Shown: positions 61,629-64,000 of the stretch, piece by piece
How positions within the stretch are numbered: the stretch's first letter is position 1
Layout: each line of letters opens with the position of its first letter
Assembly (NCBI GenBank): GCA_031628995.1
Contig: JAVLUO010000005.1
Coordinates: 62,001 to 126,000, forward strand
Direction: 5' to 3'
DNA: 64,000 nt
From: Bacillota bacterium LX-D
GTDB lineage: Bacteria > Bacillota > DUOV01 > Zhaonellaceae
Notes under the pieces: generated by a model
The model's input: only the letters and a program-made list of their open reading frames with translations
What the model was told of the DNA's origin: nothing
The model's database searches: none
Made by a program: the position numbers and the translations under genes

Positions 61629-61964
61629 ATGAATATAGAAATAAAAGCCGAGGAAGGAACTCTAATTGTAGAAATAAGCGGCGAATTGGATATGGTTGTG
61701 GCAGATGAATTTAAACAAAAAGTTGAGCGATTATTAAGCCAAAAAAAATACGATAAATTAATTTTAGATTTTAAAAATGTTAGTTTTATTGATAGCTCTG
61801 GTCTAGGAGTTATCCTTGGACGCTATAAAACTATTTCTCAATACAATGGACGGATGGCTATTGTTAGTGTACAAAACCCAGTTCAAAAAATACTTGAACT
61901 TTCAGGTATATTAAGAATATTAAACATCTATCCTGATGTTAGTTCAGCTATAGCTGCTATGTAG
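61629..61964 (+). CDS. spoIIAA: Anti-sigma F factor antagonist SpoIIAA
   Basis: STAS-domain protein of 111 residues. The phosphorylated Ser lies in VSFIDSSGLGVILGRYK. Unphosphorylated SpoIIAA releases sigma-F from SpoIIAB. A CAGGGGGAGA ribosome site precedes the ATG. First gene of spoIIAA-spoIIAB-sigF. Confidence 0.96.
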   Translation: MNIEIKAEEGTLIVEISGELDMVVADEFKQKVERLLSQKKYDKLILDFKNVSFIDSSGLGVILGRYKTISQYNGRMAIVSVQNPVQKILELSGILRILNIYPDVSSAIAAM

Positions 61965-61976
61965 GGAGGATCAGAA

Positions 61977-62429
61977 ATGGATAAAAAACCAAATAATTGG
62001 CAGAACTATATGAAACTTGAATTTGCTAGCTTACCTGAAAATGTCGGTTTTGCGAGGGTAGCAGTTGCATCTTTTATTTCACAAGTGGATTTAACACTAA
62101 ATGATTTGGAGGAGATTAAAGTTGCAATTTCCGAAGCAGTTTCAAATGCAATTATTCACGGTTACGAAAATAAGCCTTATGGCATAGTAGCAGTGGAAGT
62201 TTTCAGAAATAAAAATATGATTACTATAGTTATTGAAGATCATGGTGTAGGTATTAACGATATTGAGCAAGCTATGCAGCCTGCTTATACAACGGATCCT
62301 GAAAGAATGGGGTTAGGCTTCGTTTTTATGAAATCCTTTATGGATGATTTAATAGTCGATTCTCATCTGGGAAAAGGAACAACCGTTACTATGTCCAAAA
62401 AAATTAATTCTTTGGAAGCAATAAATTAA
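61977..62429 (+). CDS. spoIIAB: Anti-sigma F factor SpoIIAB
   Basis: A GHKL-type kinase of 150 residues with N-box EAVSNAIIHGYENK, G1 IEDHGVGI and G2 MGLGFVFMKSFMD plus GKGTTVTMSK. It binds and inhibits sigma-F and phosphorylates SpoIIAA. GGGAGG lies before the ATG. Confidence 0.96.
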   Translation: MDKKPNNWQNYMKLEFASLPENVGFARVAVASFISQVDLTLNDLEEIKVAISEAVSNAIIHGYENKPYGIVAVEVFRNKNMITIVIEDHGVGINDIEQAMQPAYTTDPERMGLGFVFMKSFMDDLIVDSHLGKGTTVTMSKKINSLEAIN

Positions 62430-62445
62430 AGGTGGCGGATTTTAT

Positions 62446-63243
62446 ATGGTGACACGCCTATCCGAAATGAATTTACCGCGTTTCCCATTACTTTCTGAAG
62501 AAGAAATGGTCAAATTATTAGCCCAAGCAAAAAAAGGCGATAGTATAGCTAGAGAAAAGTTAATTAACTGTAATCTAAAACTAGTTTTTAATCTAGTACA
62601 GAGATTCGAGAATAGAGGTTATGAGTTAGAGGATTTATTTCAGATAGGCACTATAGGATTAATGAAAGCTATCGATAAATTCGATTCCTCTTACAACGTA
62701 AAATTTTCTACCTATGCAGTCCCAATGATCATAGGGGAAATTAGACGCTTTTTAAGGGATGATAGTCCAATTAGAGTTAGCCGTTCTTTGAAAGAAACAG
62801 CATATAAATTAAATCGTACTAGAGAGGCTTTAATTAGAAAGTTGCAAAGAGAACCATCTATTAATGAAATTTCTGAGGCCTTAGATATTCCTAGAGAAGA
62901 AGTTGTAAATGCAATGGAAGCAATTCAGCTTCCAACTTCTATTCACGAAACACTATATCAGGATGAAGGAGATCCTATTTATGTTTTAGATCAATTAAGC
63001 GATAATAAGGAACATGATATTTGGTTCGATAAAATTGCCATTAAAGAAATTCTTAAAAATTTGCCAGAAAAACACCGTCAAGTTATAATGATGAGATTTT
63101 TTCTTGATAAAACCCAAATGGAAATTGCTCAGGCAATAGGTCTTTCTCAAGTCCAGATTTCACGCATCGAGAGACAGGCATTAAAAAATATAAAAGAATT
63201 ATTAAATAATGAAAAATTTTTAAAACAAAAACAAGTAAAATAA
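62446..63243 (+). CDS. sigF: RNA polymerase sporulation sigma factor SigF
   Basis: A 265-residue sigma-70 family factor. Region 2 has GYELEDLFQIGTIGLMKAID and FSTYAVPMIIGEIRRFLRDD; region 3 SLKETAYKLNRTREAL; region 4 MRFFLDKTQMEIAQAIGLSQ then VQISRIERQALKN. It directs early forespore transcription and is held by SpoIIAB encoded upstream. Confidence 0.96.
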   Translation: MVTRLSEMNLPRFPLLSEEEMVKLLAQAKKGDSIAREKLINCNLKLVFNLVQRFENRGYELEDLFQIGTIGLMKAIDKFDSSYNVKFSTYAVPMIIGEIRRFLRDDSPIRVSRSLKETAYKLNRTREALIRKLQREPSINEISEALDIPREEVVNAMEAIQLPTSIHETLYQDEGDPIYVLDQLSDNKEHDIWFDKIAIKEILKNLPEKHRQVIMMRFFLDKTQMEIAQAIGLSQVQISRIERQALKNIKELLNNEKFLKQKQVK

Positions 63244-63340
63244 CAAAAAAGTATTGCCAAATTCTTTAATCATATATTCTAGCTTTCGGTGAAACAATAT
63301 ATATGAAAATTAATATTATTTATTAGGGAGGCTAGAAAAT

Positions 63341-63544
63341 ATGCATGTTAGAATGGTAGAGCTACTTGGTGAATCCGATGTTAGTTGGAAAGATGCTGTA
63401 CAAAGAGCTGTTAATGACGCATCTAATGAAATTCCTAATATAACTGGTGTAGAAATATATAATTTGACAGCTGCTGTTAAAGACGGAAAATTAGTTGAAT
63501 ATAAAGCAAATGTTAAGGTAGCATCTTATAGCGACGAATTTTAA
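63341..63544 (+). CDS. Dodecin family flavin-binding protein
   Basis: A 67-residue protein with the dodecin pattern VRMVELLGESDVSWKDAVQR, AVNDASNEIPNITGVEI and C-terminal strand VEYKANVKVASY. Dodecins form dodecamers that store riboflavin or FMN. A GGGAGG ribosome site lies before ATG, and a strong terminator follows. Confidence 0.88.
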   Translation: MHVRMVELLGESDVSWKDAVQRAVNDASNEIPNITGVEIYNLTAAVKDGKLVEYKANVKVASYSDEF

Positions 63545-63547
63545 GTA

Positions 63548-63575
63548 AAAGCTGGTTATAAACCAGCTTTTTTTA
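63548..63575 (+). terminator. Terminator after the dodecin gene
   Basis: AAAGCTGGTT (63548-63557), loop ATA, AACCAGCTTT (63561-63570), then TTTT. Confidence 0.92.
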
Positions 63576-63621
63576 TTGCTTTAGTCATGATATTATTGAT
63601 AAAAACAAATAGGAGCTACTC

Positions 63622-64000
63622 ATGAATAATTTAAAAATTGCATTATGCCAAATGTTGGTTGAAAATGATAAAAAAAAGAATCTAATAAAGGCCAAGAAAA
63701 TGATAGAAAGGGCGGTTAGTCTAAACGCAAATTTTGTTATGTTGCCTGAAATGTTTAATTGCCCCTATGACATTTCTTATTTTAAATATTATGCGGAAAA
63801 ATTATCTGATGGGGAAACAATCCAATTACTATCAAATCTTGCTCAAAAAAATAAAGTTTATATAGTTGGTGGATCCATACCCGAAATAAGAAATCATAGA
63901 TTATATAATACATCTATAGTTTATAATGCAGAAGGAAATATTGTAGGCACCTATCAAAAAGCTCATTTGTTTGATGTACATATACCAGATGGGATATCTT
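63622..64000 (+). CDS. Carbon-nitrogen hydrolase (omega-amidase-like), 5' part
   Basis: The frame opens at ATG 63622 after AGGAGC and runs off the window end (126 complete codons). It begins NNLKIALCQMLVENDKKKNL and has the nitrilase catalytic Glu in VMLPEMFNCPYD and Lys in GTYQKAHLFDVHI; the catalytic Cys lies beyond the window. The NCPYD motif resembles omega-amidase/NIT2, which hydrolyses alpha-ketoglutaramate-type amides. Confidence 0.88.
   Translation, partial: MNNLKIALCQMLVENDKKKNLIKAKKMIERAVSLNANFVMLPEMFNCPYDISYFKYYAEKLSDGETIQLLSNLAQKNKVYIVGGSIPEIRNHRLYNTSIVYNAEGNIVGTYQKAHLFDVHIPDGIS

Overview
The window is a gene-dense, AT-rich chromosome segment from an anaerobic, endospore-forming member of the Clostridia (Bacillota). 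The evidence is a large sporulation set (spoIIIAA-AH, spoIVB, spo0A, spoIIM, dacF, spoIIAA-AB-sigF), a monoderm-type type IV pilus operon, an NfnAB-type transhydrogenase, many TTG/GTG starts behind strong Shine-Dalgarno sequences, and almost all genes on one strand. The species cannot be named from the sequence. No tRNA, rRNA or CRISPR array was seen.

Layout. 1-3807: shikimate pathway (aroE end, a MerR-like regulator, aroC, aroK, aroB). 3825-12645: type IV pilus operon (pilB, pilT, pilC, five prepilin-like genes, pilM, pilN, pilO, a secreted NPCBM-type protein). Two adjacent prepilin genes appear to start at ATT. 12755-18185: tldD/tldE-like pair, aroQ, an Xaa-Pro peptidase, efp and a CD1247-like protein. 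18320-20660: a graveyard of decayed mobile elements (IS256, IS3, group II intron maturase). 20784-25971: complete spoIIIA operon. 26334-29566: a carboxyltransferase-biotin carrier fusion plus accC. 29649-37508: asp23/amaP, nusB, a TsaD-like paralogue, nfnAB, a cyclodeaminase-like protein, xseAB and ispA.

37590-38170 is an OLE-type large structured RNA. It lies between ispA and its probable membrane partner gene oapA, which overlaps dxs. Next come tlyA, a membrane-anchored nuclease-fold protein, nadK, an mnmM-like methyltransferase, argR and recN. spoIVB follows, then spo0A with sigma-A and sigma-H type promoters and Spo0A boxes. 48335-52065 is an envelope-type cluster (SteA-like protein, two glycosyl-type transferases, DUF3866). 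At 52054-52179 on the minus strand is a 41-codon gene resembling mciZ, the sporulation inhibitor of FtsZ. It sits next to nudF and has a sigma-E-like promoter. 52773-58493: spoIIM, xerD and nucleoside salvage (deoB, punA, pdp).

dacF is separated from the spoIIA-sigF operon by a degenerate group II intron (59861-61376) sitting just after the dacF terminator. The intron holds a collapsed IS21 element. The window ends with a dodecin gene and the start of a nitrilase-family gene.

Two themes link the parts. First, sporulation control genes keep recognisable promoters: Spo0A boxes plus sigma-H sites for spo0A and spoIIA, a sigma-G/F-like site for spoIVB, and sigma-E-like sites for spoIIIA, spoIIM and mciZ. 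Second, the isoprenoid locus ispA-OLE-oapA-dxs embeds a large RNA of incompletely understood function in a housekeeping operon.
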